This document shows positions 42,501-51,750 of a stretch of 64,000 bases of DNA, in pieces. The first letter of the stretch is position 1. Each line of letters begins with the position of its first letter. The position numbers and the translations under genes were made by a program. The notes beneath the pieces were generated by a model. It searched no databases. It was given only the letters and a program-made list of their open reading frames with translations, and was not told the DNA's origin. The stretch comes from Bermanella sp044597725 (lineage in GTDB: Bacteria; Pseudomonadota; Gammaproteobacteria; Pseudomonadales; Oceanobacteraceae): the NCBI RefSeq assembly GCF_044597725.1, contig NZ_CP139003.1, positions 62,001-126,000 on the forward strand, written 5' to 3'.

Positions 42501-42528
42501 TTGAATTTTGCACAATCAAGGGCATAAT
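42501..42528 (+). promoter_or_regulatory. Possible promoter of the DUF4266-DUF3570 pair
   Basis: TTGAAT (42501-42506) and CATAAT (42523-42528) are 16 bp apart. The 419-bp gap between rpsJ and this gene pair also holds several GCAC/GTGC half-sites (TTGCACA near 42470 and 42508, GTGCACC near 42492, GGTGCAA near 42544) of unknown meaning. Confidence 0.35.
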
Positions 42529-42743
42529 ACACCGCCCTATATTGGTGCAAATTTAATCAGCGAGCGATGAGTCCGGACCAACTCGAGAAATAATTTCACT
42601 ACCCACAACTATTTACCAATCCAATGGGAACCGAGTCACACCTTGGGATACCTTTTATACATGCTAATGACTACAATCGACCTCTTTGAAATTTAATCTT
42701 CATTATTACCACGATTAAGCAGTGGTCAGATAAAGGTATATTT

Positions 42744-42980
42744 ATGCTGAAACTCATCTCCACACTGGCATGCACTGCATTAATGAGTGCATGCAGCGTA
42801 CTTGAGCCCATGACAACATTCGAACCGGTAAAACCCTGGGAAAAAGGGATTTTGGCTAAACCACAAATGGACATCGCGGGTGACCCAATCGATAAATATG
42901 TGGATGATCATATTTACTACAGCAAAGAAGGTAGCACGGGCGGTACAGGTGTAGGAGGTGGCGGCTGTGGCTGTAACTAA
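42744..42980 (+). CDS. DUF4266-type small lipoprotein
   Basis: This is a 78-residue protein with a lipoprotein signal (LISTLACTALMSAC, lipid-modified Cys at ~17). The family core KPWEKGILAKPQM follows, and the C-terminus is glycine-rich and cysteine-containing (GGTGVGGGGCGCN). DUF4266 genes usually precede a DUF3570 gene, as here. The last 14 nt overlap the DUF3570 start. The CGC end could bind a metal or redox cofactor; that is inference. AAAGG precedes the ATG. Confidence 0.85.
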   Translation: MLKLISTLACTALMSACSVLEPMTTFEPVKPWEKGILAKPQMDIAGDPIDKYVDDHIYYSKEGSTGGTGVGGGGCGCN

Positions 42981-44220
42981 GAAAAATATTCGACAGCAAC
43001 TAGGTACGGCGACTGCATTGCTTCTTGGGCAAGAGGCAATCGCTGAAGATGCGACACTATATAACAACTGGAATGTCGACCTAGGTTACTTAAGATACGA
43101 AGAGCCCGATAAAATTGCCGTCGATACTTATATGGCAATGATCAACGGAGATCTTAGCCCCACGGATAATATCAAGTTAGGGTTGGTATTCGACACCCTA
43201 TCAGGCGCAACCCCCTCCGGTGCACTACCCAGCAATGGCGGCGGTGGTACGACCTTCACTGGCGTGTCCGGTGGACAAACCAATGCAGGAGGAGGCGATA
43301 CCGGGTTAGTTAAATTTGACGATACGCGACTTGCTTTTGATGCCACATGGAGCCATGAATGGCAGCGCTTAATTCGCTCTAAAACCAGTGCCTATGTATC
43401 AGTTGAAGGCGACTACACTGCTGTAGGCGGAAGCTTAGGCATAGAGAAAGATACAGAAGATCGCGCTTACACATTTAGTGCTGCCGTTGGCCTCGCCGCC
43501 GATACGGTCGGGCGAAGTGACGAAACAACGCCGCAACCCCTAAGCAATACTGGCGATGCGCTTTTTAACGATACCGGAACAAAGAATACCTACGACGGAT
43601 TGATTGGCATTACGCGCGTTATAAATAAACGCACCGTTGCTATGGCGACATACACCTACAGCACCGCACTGGGATACCACACTGACCCTTATAAAATCAT
43701 CAGTGTCGCGGATGCAGAAGACGCGCAACTGGCAACCCTTTATGAAAGCCGACCGGACGAGCGCACTAGGCAAATACTGTATACCAAACTGGTCCATGAA
43801 CTCCCCAAGACTGGCAATCATTTTGCCATGAGCTATCGATACCACACCGATAGTTGGGACCTTAATTCCCACACCCTTGAGACGCACTACAGTTATCGGG
43901 TGAGTAACAATCACCTACTCGAGCCATTTTGGCGTCTGTATCACCAGCAAGCAGCTAATTTTTATACTCGCACTATTGAATATGACCCAAACACACAAAA
44001 TAATTTGTCAGACGTGACGCTACCAGAGTTCGCCTCGAGTGATTCGCGATTAAGCGAACTCATGAGCAATACGCTGGGTATAAAGTACAGGTATAAAACC
44101 AGTAAAACAGGCTCAATTGATCTGCGCGCGGCCTATATCTATCGCGATTATAGCAACGCTATAACCAAAGATGAGGGTAACTACTTTGTTACCTTAAGTT
44201 TTGGTAAAGGCTTCGAATAA
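42967..44220 (+). CDS. DUF3570 outer-membrane beta-barrel with ApbE-type flavinylation motif
   Basis: This is a ~417-residue exported protein. The N-terminus (VTKKNIRQQLGTATALLLGQEAIA) is a plausible signal peptide, followed by alternating beta-strands and an aromatic-containing end (VTLSFGKGFE), as in outer-membrane barrels. The early stretch LVFDTLSGATPSGA contains D-x-x-S-G-A-T, the pattern to which ApbE attaches FMN in NqrC/RnfG-type proteins. The next loop is Gly-rich (NGGGGTTF, GGQTNAGGG). A GTG at 42967 lies 8 nt after AGGAGG; a GTG at 42958 overlaps that site and is less likely. No ApbE gene is nearby. The pair with DUF4266 suggests an extracytoplasmic redox complex. Confidence 0.8.
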   Translation: MAVTKKNIRQQLGTATALLLGQEAIAEDATLYNNWNVDLGYLRYEEPDKIAVDTYMAMINGDLSPTDNIKLGLVFDTLSGATPSGALPSNGGGGTTFTGVSGGQTNAGGGDTGLVKFDDTRLAFDATWSHEWQRLIRSKTSAYVSVEGDYTAVGGSLGIEKDTEDRAYTFSAAVGLAADTVGRSDETTPQPLSNTGDALFNDTGTKNTYDGLIGITRVINKRTVAMATYTYSTALGYHTDPYKIISVADAEDAQLATLYESRPDERTRQILYTKLVHELPKTGNHFAMSYRYHTDSWDLNSHTLETHYSYRVSNNHLLEPFWRLYHQQAANFYTRTIEYDPNTQNNLSDVTLPEFASSDSRLSELMSNTLGIKYRYKTSKTGSIDLRAAYIYRDYSNAITKDEGNYFVTLSFGKGFE

Positions 44221-44241
44221 ACCTGAGTAACGATGGAGCAA

Positions 44242-44286
44242 AAATAAAAACACCCCATGCACCATGTGCATGGGGTGTTTTTATTT
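44242..44286. terminator. Bidirectional terminator between convergent DUF3570 and DUF1501 genes
   Basis: A perfect 21-bp palindrome (AAATAAAAACACCCCATGCAC and its complement around CAT) has A and T tracts on both sides. It can stop both transcripts. Confidence 0.92.
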
Positions 44287-45811
44287 AAGGTAATTTACTC
44301 GCTAGCGTCTGATCCCCATCAGGGTTATAGGTAGGATCTGCGGTTAGTATTTCAGGATTGCTCGCACCGAAATAACCGTAAATAGATGCAGCGATCGACA
44401 TGGGCTCCCAAGTAGGGCTGTCACTATCCGGAACCGTGTATTGATTATTGGTTTTAGTGCGACCTTCTCGATGAGTTGTACCAATCACACTTCCCAATGC
44501 ATTCGCCTCAGCGGTTGGTCGCACACCGGCACCACCAAACGTATATAGGTTTTGGTTGTTAGCGTGATCCCAACCGCCTGAATTATTAAGATTAACCAAG
44601 CGACCAAAGTCACCATAAACATTGATGACTATGTTGTCGGTTTGGGAACGAGTTCGACCTTTAATGGTTGTAACACCCGCTTCTGCTGCCTTAATGTGCG
44701 CCATACCGGCTTTAATCGCCTCCATTAAATCATTCATGCGATCACCATAGCGATCGATGCCATTATTATGGTCATCCCAACCACCTAAGCCTGGCGTTCC
44801 TACAGCAATATATAGGGTTTCAGGGTTATGAATTGCCAATGTCACCGCCGCCTCAATCTCGCGGGCGAAATTGGTATTGGGATAAGTGACACCCAATGCC
44901 ACTGCACTTGATTCATTGCCATTCGCTTCGGTCCCATTAAGCAACTCCGATAGATTGGCCATGCGACCTTCCATTTCTTCGCGTTTTTCAAAACCGTCAA
45001 ATGCCTTGGCATACTTGTTACGATCGAGCTGGGCTAGACGGCGATCCAACAGCGAATCAATGGTGTCGATAGAATCCGCACTTGGGTAACCCACGCTACG
45101 GGTATAAGGGTTATTAAAACTGTTATCCATGGTTAAACCCCTCAGGTACAGAGGAATTTTATTATCTGGATCTTGAGCGAAGGTTTGACTATCCCCTTCG
45201 AATGAAACAAACGGCAAGGTCATGGTATCTAAGCTAATAATACTAGAGCCATCGGCCAATGGTGCACCTGCGTAGGTACTTTGATTGCTCAACATCATTA
45301 GTGCCAAACGGGAGCCGATACCCGGCGAATTTTCAATATCCAAAGAACCCTTGTGCGACATAAAAATACTTTCGCGATGAGACCTCGTTGCGCTCTTTTG
45401 CTTATAGATAGTTCGATATACCGACATATCGCCGGCCGCGAGCATATCCTCCATGTGCAGACCGCCAGCATCACGCCACAATTCATTAGCAGTGATTTGA
45501 CCATTTTCAGGATTATCCACCATGGTTTCTAGAAAACCACCACCGAAGGCTGCGCCGGCCGAATAATCATTGACGGAATGGTTATTAATATCTGCGATGT
45601 TACTCAGATTTCCAGCCAACTCAGAGGCACCACCATACATAAAGATGTTGATCACCTGTGGCATTACAGCAGGACGCGCAACACTCAGTGCACTGTAATT
45701 CGGACTCGCCGCATAGGCTCGCTCGGCAAGAGCCGACATACCTAGGCCAACGGGTAAAACACGGCTTCCGGCAATTGCAGAAGCATACTGTAAAAACTGT
45801 CTTCTTTTCAT
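44285..45811 (-). CDS. DUF1501 family secreted protein
   Basis: This is a 508-residue exported protein of the alkaline-phosphatase-like superfamily. The N-terminus MKRRQFLQYASAIAGSRVLP carries a twin-arginine-type motif (RRQFL), so Tat export is likely. Family features include VINIFMYGGASELAGN, SHRESIFMSH, the GGWDDHNNG segment and the C-terminal GWDHANNQNLYTFGGAGV. DUF1501 proteins often pair with DUF1800 proteins; their function is unknown. It begins 10 bp after the lipoprotein gene upstream, so they form an operon. Confidence 0.85.
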   Translation of the reverse strand: MKRRQFLQYASAIAGSRVLPVGLGMSALAERAYAASPNYSALSVARPAVMPQVINIFMYGGASELAGNLSNIADINNHSVNDYSAGAAFGGGFLETMVDNPENGQITANELWRDAGGLHMEDMLAAGDMSVYRTIYKQKSATRSHRESIFMSHKGSLDIENSPGIGSRLALMMLSNQSTYAGAPLADGSSIISLDTMTLPFVSFEGDSQTFAQDPDNKIPLYLRGLTMDNSFNNPYTRSVGYPSADSIDTIDSLLDRRLAQLDRNKYAKAFDGFEKREEMEGRMANLSELLNGTEANGNESSAVALGVTYPNTNFAREIEAAVTLAIHNPETLYIAVGTPGLGGWDDHNNGIDRYGDRMNDLMEAIKAGMAHIKAAEAGVTTIKGRTRSQTDNIVINVYGDFGRLVNLNNSGGWDHANNQNLYTFGGAGVRPTAEANALGSVIGTTHREGRTKTNNQYTVPDSDSPTWEPMSIAASIYGYFGASNPEILTADPTYNPDGDQTLASKLP

Positions 45812-45821
45812 GTGTCTGCCC

Positions 45822-47579
45822 TTACTGTGCCACAGCGCGATAGTAATAAAACTCGGGTAAGCGTGACATATAGTCCAACATCATTTCTGCAAAATCATCG
45901 GTATAGTATTCCCAATAGCGATCACCATTGGTTTTAGTCATGATGTTACGACCATCTTCATCAACCGATAGCATACTTCGCTCTATCCCTTCTGCTATCC
46001 AAGTATCCATTTCATCCTGAGTCGCACGACGCCCCAAAGCCGAAAGAAACACATAATCAATCATTTCTTCAGCACTTAAATCTTCAAGCGTCTCTTTTAG
46101 GTTTTCTGTGCCCGCCTGATAGAAGGCCCCGTGTTTAATTTCAAAAGGCACGCCGCGCGGCTCGTCCGCTTCGGTAAAATCAGTTTCTTCAGGAAAACGC
46201 TCACCATCCCAGCCTTTCGTATTTAACAAAATATTTTCGCGCATCCCCTTGTGATAGGAAGCAAAGCTTAATACATCCATGGGCACAAATGGCGTGCGTC
46301 CGATCTTGTATTCCATGGGCGCCCAACCCTTTGCCCGCAAGCCAACATTGGCGTTGGAATTACGATTAAATACCGTCTGTAAGGTACGACGATCGATAGG
46401 CCATTGCCGAGCACGCGGAGACCAACTCATTGCGCCTAAGAAACCAAACGCGTTTTCTTCAAAGGTTTTAGGGCGTTCGGAATGCAATAGAAACGCTTCA
46501 GAAAAAATAACCGATAAAAAGATGTCGTCAAAGGTTTGCGGGCCAGTGGCGACAATGTCTGCGATCAGATTGTTTTTAAGTTCTGCGGTAGAGCCATCTA
46601 AGAAATAATTGACAATTACCTCTGTAACTCGGGGAATGAGATTAGGATGCCCGACAACGGCATCGTATAATTCAGCACAGGTTGATACGTATTGATCAAA
46701 TACGCGATAAGCCTTTACTCCCTCTACAATTAACGGATCTTTGGCAAGCTGATAATCGTCACTGTTATCCGTGAGATACCAAGGGGCGCACGCCTTACCA
46801 CCGTTAATAGTATTCTGCTGCTCTTCTTCAGAGTCATTAAAAATGCCAAGATAAAGCTCAAACATTTCCAATGCATGATTCTCTGCAGAGCGAGACACAC
46901 GCCAACGACTCAAATTATTTAGCCAGCCACGAGTAACCGCTGTGATAGCTGAGTTATTTTCTAAATGACTTTGCAGATAGCCCAATGTCCGACTTATATC
47001 TTGATGATCAGTACTGTCCATTTCATAAGCGGGGCTGAACATAATGGTATTGGCAAGAAAGTACGCCATCCAATGGGAGAACTGATCGTGACTTATGGGA
47101 TAACCCAAAGCGCGAGCAACGAAGACCTGATGAGGCTGGCGATTATCAAAATCGTCGAACATCGCCGGAATTGAGTCATCCACTGCCGTCTCAGTATCAT
47201 CCGGCGAACCAAATACAAGCTGATCGCTGTGAATGCGTTGATCGGAGGTCAAAGGCGTTTGCAGTTGTGTTTGTAACCGAGTCAAGCTATCGCTTTGTCT
47301 CACAACAGGGTTTTCCAGCCCCTGACTCGTATCAAAAAACTCATCCCCAGGCATACCGCGCATAAATGTGGACATAGCCTTATTCATAACCACAAACTGG
47401 TCTTCAGGGGCCAGCTGATCAAATTCATTCTGGGTTAGAGTAAAGTCATGGGTAATCGGCTTGGCATTATTCACGCCACCCGCGTCATCACTGGGCAAAC
47501 CAGGGTCTGGCGCGCATGCGGCTAGCAGCAGAGCACCCCATGCAATCATCGCCACTCTATAATGCTTCTGTTTTTTCAC
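45822..47579 (-). CDS. Lipoprotein paired with DUF1501 protein, possibly DUF1800-like
   Basis: This is a 585-residue protein with a lipoprotein signal (WGALLLAACAP). It is mostly helical. Segments such as RGWLNNLSRWRVSRSAENHALEMFELYLGIF, HPNLIPRVTEVIVNYFLDG and YVFLSALGRRATQDEMDTWI recall DUF1800-type proteins, which usually sit beside DUF1501 genes. The match is too loose to be sure. The C-terminus ends in a conserved-looking MLDYMSRLPEFYYYR. It is probably exported and held in the outer or inner membrane, acting with the DUF1501 protein. Confidence 0.65.
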   Translation of the reverse strand: MKKQKHYRVAMIAWGALLLAACAPDPGLPSDDAGGVNNAKPITHDFTLTQNEFDQLAPEDQFVVMNKAMSTFMRGMPGDEFFDTSQGLENPVVRQSDSLTRLQTQLQTPLTSDQRIHSDQLVFGSPDDTETAVDDSIPAMFDDFDNRQPHQVFVARALGYPISHDQFSHWMAYFLANTIMFSPAYEMDSTDHQDISRTLGYLQSHLENNSAITAVTRGWLNNLSRWRVSRSAENHALEMFELYLGIFNDSEEEQQNTINGGKACAPWYLTDNSDDYQLAKDPLIVEGVKAYRVFDQYVSTCAELYDAVVGHPNLIPRVTEVIVNYFLDGSTAELKNNLIADIVATGPQTFDDIFLSVIFSEAFLLHSERPKTFEENAFGFLGAMSWSPRARQWPIDRRTLQTVFNRNSNANVGLRAKGWAPMEYKIGRTPFVPMDVLSFASYHKGMRENILLNTKGWDGERFPEETDFTEADEPRGVPFEIKHGAFYQAGTENLKETLEDLSAEEMIDYVFLSALGRRATQDEMDTWIAEGIERSMLSVDEDGRNIMTKTNGDRYWEYYTDDFAEMMLDYMSRLPEFYYYRAVAQ

Positions 47580-47952
47580 TGTATCTGGAACCCCATTGGA
47601 TAACGCTTAAGCCAAGCTGTGATTTTCGGCCATTGCTCTCTTCACTACTGTGATTAAAGCCACAATCTGGGGCGATTTATATGGTTTTTTTGTAACCACT
47701 AAGGAGGATCAACAGCCAGACTATAATGATTATGACATCGGTAGATGAACCGCTCATCATAACTAGGATCTATTAGAGTTGGACTAGCAAGGCCAATTTA
47801 GTCTTTAAAACCATCAAAAACGGCGGGATTTCGGGGTTATTACAAAAAAAACCGTAATTTAATGCAAATCAGTTAAATTTTTAGTTCAAACTCGAGGCCA
47901 AAGCCTTTAAAATCTGCGGCGATTTTTTCCATGCTAAATTTTTGAGCAACTT
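47580..47952. other. 373-bp divergent intergenic region
   Basis: This region must hold the promoters of the DUF1501-partner lipoprotein (minus) and EF-G2 (plus). I see an AAGGAGG-like sequence at 47700 not followed by a usable open frame. There is also a TGGTT/AACCA hairpin with a T7 loop near 47683-47699. I see no convincing promoter match or small gene. Confidence 0.4.
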
Positions 47953-50037
47953 ATGACAGACTTATCTAAATACAGAAATATTGGTATTTTTGCCCACGTA
48001 GACGCGGGTAAAACCACCACTACCGAACGTATCCTAAAACTAACCGGTAAAATCCATAAGCTGGGTGAAACCCACGAAGGTGAATCAACGACTGACTTCA
48101 TGGAACAAGAAGCTGAGCGTGGTATTACCATCCAATCGGCGGCTGTTACCTGTGAGTGGAAAAAGCACCGTTTTAACGTAATCGATACTCCTGGGCACGT
48201 TGACTTCACCGTAGAAGTATATCGTTCACTTAAAGTACTTGATGGCGGTATCGGTGTTTTCTGTGGTTCTGGCGGTGTTGAACCTCAGTCAGAAACCAAC
48301 TGGCGCTATGCCAACGAATCTGAAGTTGCTCGTATTATCTTCGTAAACAAGCTAGACCGCTTGGGTGCAAACTTCTACAACGTTGTTGATCAAGTGAAAA
48401 AAGTACTAGGTGCAACTCCTCTTGTTATGACTCTGCCTATCGGTGAAGAAGATAACTTTGTTGGTGTAGTAGACGTACTATCTAAGAAAGCTTATGTATG
48501 GGATGACACTGGTCTACCTGAAAACTACGAAGTACAAGACGTGCCTGCCGATATGGTTGATGACGTGGAAATGTACCACGAGCAACTTATCGAAACTGCA
48601 GTTGAAGTTGATGACGACTTAATGATGGCTTACATGGAAGGCGAAATGCCGACTGAAGAGCAAATCAAGACATGTATCCGCAAAGGTACTCGTGACCTAA
48701 CATTCTTCCCAACTTACTGTGGTTCTGCTTTCAAAAACAAAGGTGTTCAGCTAGTACTAGACGCTGTTGTTGATTACCTACCGTCACCTACTGAAGTTGA
48801 TCCTCAGCCTCTTACTGACGAAGAAGGTAACCCAACAGGTGAAGTAGCCAAAGTTGATGCAAAAGAGCCGTTCCGTGCCCTTGCTTTCAAAATTATGGAT
48901 GACCGCTTTGGTGCGCTTACCTTTATCCGCGTTTACTCCGGTGAACTACGTAAAGGCGACACTATTCTTAACAGTGCCACAGGTAAAACTGAGCGTATTG
49001 GCCGCATGGTTGAGATGCAAGCTGATGACCGTAACGAGATCGACTTTGCTCAAGCCGGTGACATTATTGCCGTTGTGGGCATGAAGAACGTACAAACAGG
49101 TCACACTCTATGTGATCAAAAACACCCTTGTACACTTGAAGCCATGGTATTCCCAGACCCAGTTATCTCTATCGCAGTTGCGCCTAAAGATAAAACCGGT
49201 GCTGAGAAAATGGGTATCGCTATTGGTAAAATGGTGGCAGAAGATCCATCTTTCCGCGTTGAAACCGATGAGGATTCCGGTGAAACCATCCTTAAAGGTA
49301 TGGGTGAATTACACCTAGACATTAAGGTAGACATCCTTAAGCGTACTTACGGCGTAGAGCTTATTGTAGGTGAGCCACAGGTTGCTTACCGTGAGACAAT
49401 TACTCAGCCTATCGAAGATTCTTACACCCACAAGAAGCAATCCGGTGGTTCTGGTCAGTTCGGTAAGATTGATTATCGCATCAAGCCAGGCGAGCCAAAC
49501 TCTGGCTTCCAGTTCAAGTCAAGCGTTGTTGGTGGTAACGTACCAAAAGAATTCTTCCCAGCTATCGAAAAAGGTTTTGCTGGCATGATGGAAGAAGGTC
49601 CTTTGGCGGGCTTCCCTGTGCTGGACGTTGAAATCGAGCTATTCGACGGTTCTTACCACGCAGTTGACTCTTCAGCGGTTGCGTTTGAGATTGCTGCTAA
49701 AGGTGCATTCCGTCAGTCAATGCCAAAAGCAGGCCCTCAGTTACTTGAACCATTGATGAAAGTAGATGTGTTTACACCAGAAGATCACGTAGGTGATGTT
49801 ATTGGTGACTTGAACCGTCGTCGCGGCATGATCAAAGACCAAGAGCCAGGTGCCACTGGTGTTCGCATTAAAGCCGACGTTCCTCTTTCAGAAATGTTTG
49901 GCTACATTGGACACCTACGTACTATGACATCTGGCCGTGGTCAGTTCTCGATGGAATTCTCTCACTATGCACCTTGCCCACAACAAGTTGCCGAAAAAGT
50001 GATGGAGCAAGTAAAAGAGCGTAAAGCTGCTAAATAA
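47953..50037 (+). CDS. fusA2: Elongation factor G, second type (EF-G2)
   Basis: This is a 694-residue translational GTPase. GTP motifs are AHVDAGKTTTTER, DTPGHVDF and NKLD. Domain IV and V signatures (DSSAVAFEIAAKGAFRQ, PLSEMFGYIGHLRTMTSGRG) are intact. The N-terminus MTDLSKYRNIGIF and phrases such as GESTTDFMEQEAERGITIQSAA and VLDGGIGVFCGSGGVEPQSETNW fit the EF-G2 paralogue of Vibrio and Shewanella, not the str-operon FusA. It stands alone without rpsL, rpsG or tuf. EF-G2 may act in translocation or recycling under particular conditions; the exact role is not settled. The ribosome binding site is weak. Confidence 0.9.
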   Translation: MTDLSKYRNIGIFAHVDAGKTTTTERILKLTGKIHKLGETHEGESTTDFMEQEAERGITIQSAAVTCEWKKHRFNVIDTPGHVDFTVEVYRSLKVLDGGIGVFCGSGGVEPQSETNWRYANESEVARIIFVNKLDRLGANFYNVVDQVKKVLGATPLVMTLPIGEEDNFVGVVDVLSKKAYVWDDTGLPENYEVQDVPADMVDDVEMYHEQLIETAVEVDDDLMMAYMEGEMPTEEQIKTCIRKGTRDLTFFPTYCGSAFKNKGVQLVLDAVVDYLPSPTEVDPQPLTDEEGNPTGEVAKVDAKEPFRALAFKIMDDRFGALTFIRVYSGELRKGDTILNSATGKTERIGRMVEMQADDRNEIDFAQAGDIIAVVGMKNVQTGHTLCDQKHPCTLEAMVFPDPVISIAVAPKDKTGAEKMGIAIGKMVAEDPSFRVETDEDSGETILKGMGELHLDIKVDILKRTYGVELIVGEPQVAYRETITQPIEDSYTHKKQSGGSGQFGKIDYRIKPGEPNSGFQFKSSVVGGNVPKEFFPAIEKGFAGMMEEGPLAGFPVLDVEIELFDGSYHAVDSSAVAFEIAAKGAFRQSMPKAGPQLLEPLMKVDVFTPEDHVGDVIGDLNRRRGMIKDQEPGATGVRIKADVPLSEMFGYIGHLRTMTSGRGQFSMEFSHYAPCPQQVAEKVMEQVKERKAAK

Positions 50038-50060
50038 TCTTCTCTTTAGCGAGATAGATT

Positions 50061-50091
50061 AAAAAGGCTTCCCAAGGGAAGCCTTTTTTTT
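50061..50091 (+). terminator. Terminator after EF-G2 gene
   Basis: AAAAAGGCTTCCC-AA-GGGAAGCCTTTTTTTT is a strong intrinsic terminator with A/T tracts on both sides. Confidence 0.93.
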
Positions 50092-50125
50092 GCGTTTTGA
50101 ATGGTGAATGGTGAACATTACGCAT

Positions 50126-50162
50126 AAAAAAACCGATGCTGAATTAACAGCATCGGTTTTTT
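50126..50162 (-). terminator. Terminator after malic enzyme gene
   Basis: AAAAAACCGATGCTG-aattaa-CAGCATCGGTTTTTT is a symmetric hairpin. It lies 22 bp past the malic enzyme stop and probably works in both directions. Confidence 0.92.
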
Positions 50163-50183
50163 AACGTTTAAGTGAATAACTGA

Positions 50184-51443
50184 TTAGATATCAGATATTG
50201 ACTTAAGCGGGTAGTTTGCAGGTAAAGGACCATCCGCAACGCCTGTATCAATGGCTGTTTGTGCAACAGCCGTTGATACAACACCCAGTAGACGTGAGTC
50301 TACTGCTTTTGGAATGATGTAATCTTTACCAAACTCTAAGCTATCAAGTTCGTAAGCCGTAAGTACTTCTTGTGTTACTGGCTCGCGAGCTAGTCCAGCT
50401 AGAGCTTTTGCAGCAGCAAGCTTCATTTCTTCATTGATAGCACGAGCACGAACGTCTAATGCACCACGGAAAATGAATGGGAAGCCCAATACGTTATTCA
50501 CCTGGTTCGGGAAGTCAGAACGACCAGTTGCCATGATGGCGTCAGGACGAACTTCAGCCACGATATCAGGCATAATTTCAGGTACAGGGTTTGCGCATGC
50601 AAAAATAATTGGATTCTCAGCCATGGTTTGAACTTGTTCGCCCGTTACCATGTCTGGGCCAGATAGGCCTAATAAGATATCCGCACCATTAAGTGCTTCT
50701 TCAAATGTACGCTTGTCTGTATCAACAGCGAACATTGCTTTGTACTGATTTAGATCATCACGACCTGTGTGGATCACACCTTTACGGTCGCACATGAAGA
50801 TATGTTCTGGCTTCATACCTGCTAGGATAAGCAGCTTTGAGCACGAAATAGCAGCGGCGCCTGCGCCTAATACTACCATTTTGGCTTCGTCGATTTTTTT
50901 GCCTTGGATCTCAAGGGCATTCAACATACCAGCAACCGTTACGATAGCGGTGCCGTGTTGGTCATCGTGAAACACTGGAATGTTGCATTGTTCGATCAGT
51001 GTACGTTCAATTTCGAAACACTCTGGTGCCTTGATGTCTTCAAGGTTAATACCACCGTAAGTATTGGCGATACGACGCACTGTGTCGATGAATGCTTGCG
51101 GGCTCTCTGATTCCACTTCAACGTCAATTGAGTCGATACCAGCAAAACGCTTGAATAGAAGAGACTTACCTTCCATTACCGGTTTAGATGCCAATGGTCC
51201 TAGGTTACCTAGGCCTAAAATCGCTGTACCATCAGTAATAACCGCTACTAGGTTGCCCTTAGCGGTATACTTGTACGCATTTTCAGGATCTTCGGCAATT
51301 GCCTTCACTGGCTCGGCCACACCTGGGCTGTAAGCTAGAGACAGGTCACGAGCTGAGTCAGCTGGGGTGGTTAATTCAACGCTGATTTTCCCTGGTTTAG
51401 GGTTCGCGTGGTAATCAAGAGCGTCTTGTTTAAAATCTGACAT
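50184..51443 (-). CDS. Malic enzyme, short form without phosphotransacetylase domain
   Basis: This is a 419-residue enzyme that oxidatively decarboxylates malate to pyruvate. It has DLSLAYSPGVAEPV, TDGTAILGLGNLG, the metal site ECFEIERTL...NIPVFHDDQHGTA and the nucleotide fold VVLGAGAAAISCSKLL. It corresponds to the catalytic half of MaeB and lacks the ~330-residue PTA-like extension. Cofactor use (NADP or NAD) cannot be fixed by eye. The ATG at 51443 (MSDFKQDALDYHANP) fits the family; the extension to 51527 does not. It supplies NADPH or pyruvate during growth on organic acids. Confidence 0.92.
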   Translation of the reverse strand: MSDFKQDALDYHANPKPGKISVELTTPADSARDLSLAYSPGVAEPVKAIAEDPENAYKYTAKGNLVAVITDGTAILGLGNLGPLASKPVMEGKSLLFKRFAGIDSIDVEVESESPQAFIDTVRRIANTYGGINLEDIKAPECFEIERTLIEQCNIPVFHDDQHGTAIVTVAGMLNALEIQGKKIDEAKMVVLGAGAAAISCSKLLILAGMKPEHIFMCDRKGVIHTGRDDLNQYKAMFAVDTDKRTFEEALNGADILLGLSGPDMVTGEQVQTMAENPIIFACANPVPEIMPDIVAEVRPDAIMATGRSDFPNQVNNVLGFPFIFRGALDVRARAINEEMKLAAAKALAGLAREPVTQEVLTAYELDSLEFGKDYIIPKAVDSRLLGVVSTAVAQTAIDTGVADGPLPANYPLKSISDI

Positions 51444-51700
51444 TCTTACAATTCCGTTAGTGTTAATTTGCACCAACCTGGGGCCAACCAGGCTCGCCTG
51501 AAGCGATGGTCGCGTATTATTACGCAATTTGGCCAGTCATAATACCCCGAATCGTAATTAATTCGTCATTGAGCCACGGATAAAACCACCAGCATGGCGC
51601 AAGTTGTCAAATAAACTAAATTGTTAGTACGTTTATATTAACTTGGCGAGGCATATTGTGAGGAATGCTATTTAGGAGATGGAGGAAGAATATTGTGCGC

Positions 51701-51728
51701 AAAAAAAAGACCCACATATAGTGGGCCT
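51701..51728 (-). terminator. Terminator after rpmE
   Basis: On the minus strand GGCCCAC-tatat-GTGGGTC is followed by eight T. The rest of the gap to the malic enzyme gene (51444-51700) is AT-rich with no feature I can support. Confidence 0.85.
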
Positions 51729-51750
51729 TCTCTTAACCGGAACGAGGCAA

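Noticed and set aside
42564..42592. CGATGAGTCC...GAGAAA resembling a hammerhead ribozyme core
   Set aside because: The core CUGAUGA is not matched (CGATGA), flanking stems I and III cannot be formed, and GAAA context is wrong. Chance similarity.
47700..47775. AAGGAGG near 47700 as the start of a small gene
   Set aside because: The nearest ATG is over 20 nt away and its frame stops after about 14 codons.
47953..50037. Annotation as the str-operon fusA
   Set aside because: Sequence phrases match the EF-G2 paralogue, and rpsL, rpsG and tuf are absent.
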